Origin: Elusimicrobiota bacterium | Lineage (GTDB): Bacteria > Elusimicrobiota > Elusimicrobia > UBA1565 | Assembly: GCA_003450735.1 (NCBI GenBank) | Contig: DMEZ01000053.1 | Span: 38,850-67,396, forward strand | Length of the DNA stretch: 28,547 nt | Direction of reading: 5' to 3' | Shown here: positions 28,520 through 28,547 of the stretch, piece after piece | Numbering within the stretch: position 1 is the stretch's first letter | Layout: the number at the start of each line of letters is the position of its first letter | Program-made: the position numbers and the translations under genes | Notes under the pieces: model-generated | Told to the model about the DNA's origin: nothing | Databases searched by the model: none | What the model saw: the letters and a program-made list of their open reading frames with translations, nothing else

Positions 28520-28547
28520 ACCGATCTGCGGGCGCCTACTCGGCGGG
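28516..28547 (+). CDS. Start of the next division-cluster gene (truncated by window edge)
   Basis: An ATG at 28516 overlaps the preceding TGA as ATGA and opens MNRSAGAYSAG before the window ends. In canonical clusters ftsL or a penicillin-binding protein (ftsI) would come here. Ten codons are too few to tell. Confidence 0.5.
   Translation, partial: MNRSAGAYSA

Overview
This window is a GC-rich bacterial chromosome segment with dense, interlocking operons. The coding content is mostly housekeeping: NAD synthesis, glycyl-tRNA synthetase, RecO, the rpmH-rnpA-yidD-yidC-jag-mnmE-mnmG-rsmG block, and the start of the mraZ-rsmH cell-wall and division cluster. Signal peptides, an M23 peptidase and YidC with a large periplasmic domain point to a diderm (Gram-negative) cell. 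The glycyl-tRNA synthetase is the two-subunit glyQ/glyS type. The gene mix, with several membrane or secreted proteins I do not recognise, would fit a high-GC Elusimicrobiota-like or other poorly cultured lineage. That placement is a guess from general resemblance, not something the sequence proves.

Layout. 1-420: the 3' end of nadE, converging on a TMTC-like membrane glycosyltransferase/TPR gene (417-1970, minus). 2034-3671: a monocistronic gene for a 505-aa membrane protein with its own promoter and hairpin terminator. 3699-3898: a 200-bp segment bounded by a perfect 23-bp inverted repeat, possibly a small mobile element or remnant. 3931-4974 (minus): a secreted DNase I-fold nuclease/phosphatase. 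5265-6137 (plus): a secreted protein of unknown function ending in a strong bidirectional terminator. 12137 down to 6205 (minus): an operon of NarL-type response regulator, small MgtE-N-like protein, recO, glyQ, glyS and an M23 peptidase, joined by 2-8 nt gaps or ATGA overlaps. 16201 down to 12233 (minus): an operon of a secreted protein with an internal duplication, a polytopic membrane protein with a carboxypeptidase-regulatory-like tail, and an SGNH hydrolase.

16213-25515 (plus): a long operon starting at rpmH. It produces ribosomal protein L34, RNase P protein, the YidD/YidC membrane insertion pair, the RNA-binding Jag protein, the MnmE/MnmG tRNA U34 modification pair and the 16S methyltransferase RsmG. 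Two membrane genes (an MFS transporter and a 254-aa protein) sit between mnmE and mnmG, and another membrane gene follows rsmG. No dnaA, dnaN, parA or parB is present, although these often neighbour this block. 25615-26757: a membrane-anchored HExxH peptidase with its own extended -10 promoter. 26881-end: mraZ, rsmH, a 55-aa protein at the ftsL position and the first codons of another gene, driven by a near-consensus promoter followed by 10-bp-spaced GTG repeats that look like an MraZ operator.

I found no tRNA, rRNA, CRISPR array, intact insertion sequence or obvious defence system. The less ordinary signals are the 200-bp inverted-repeat element, a probably leaderless rpmH transcript, the MraZ-type operator, the duplicated secreted protein with its SGNH partner, and the unrecognised membrane proteins locked by start-stop overlaps into the tRNA-modification operon.
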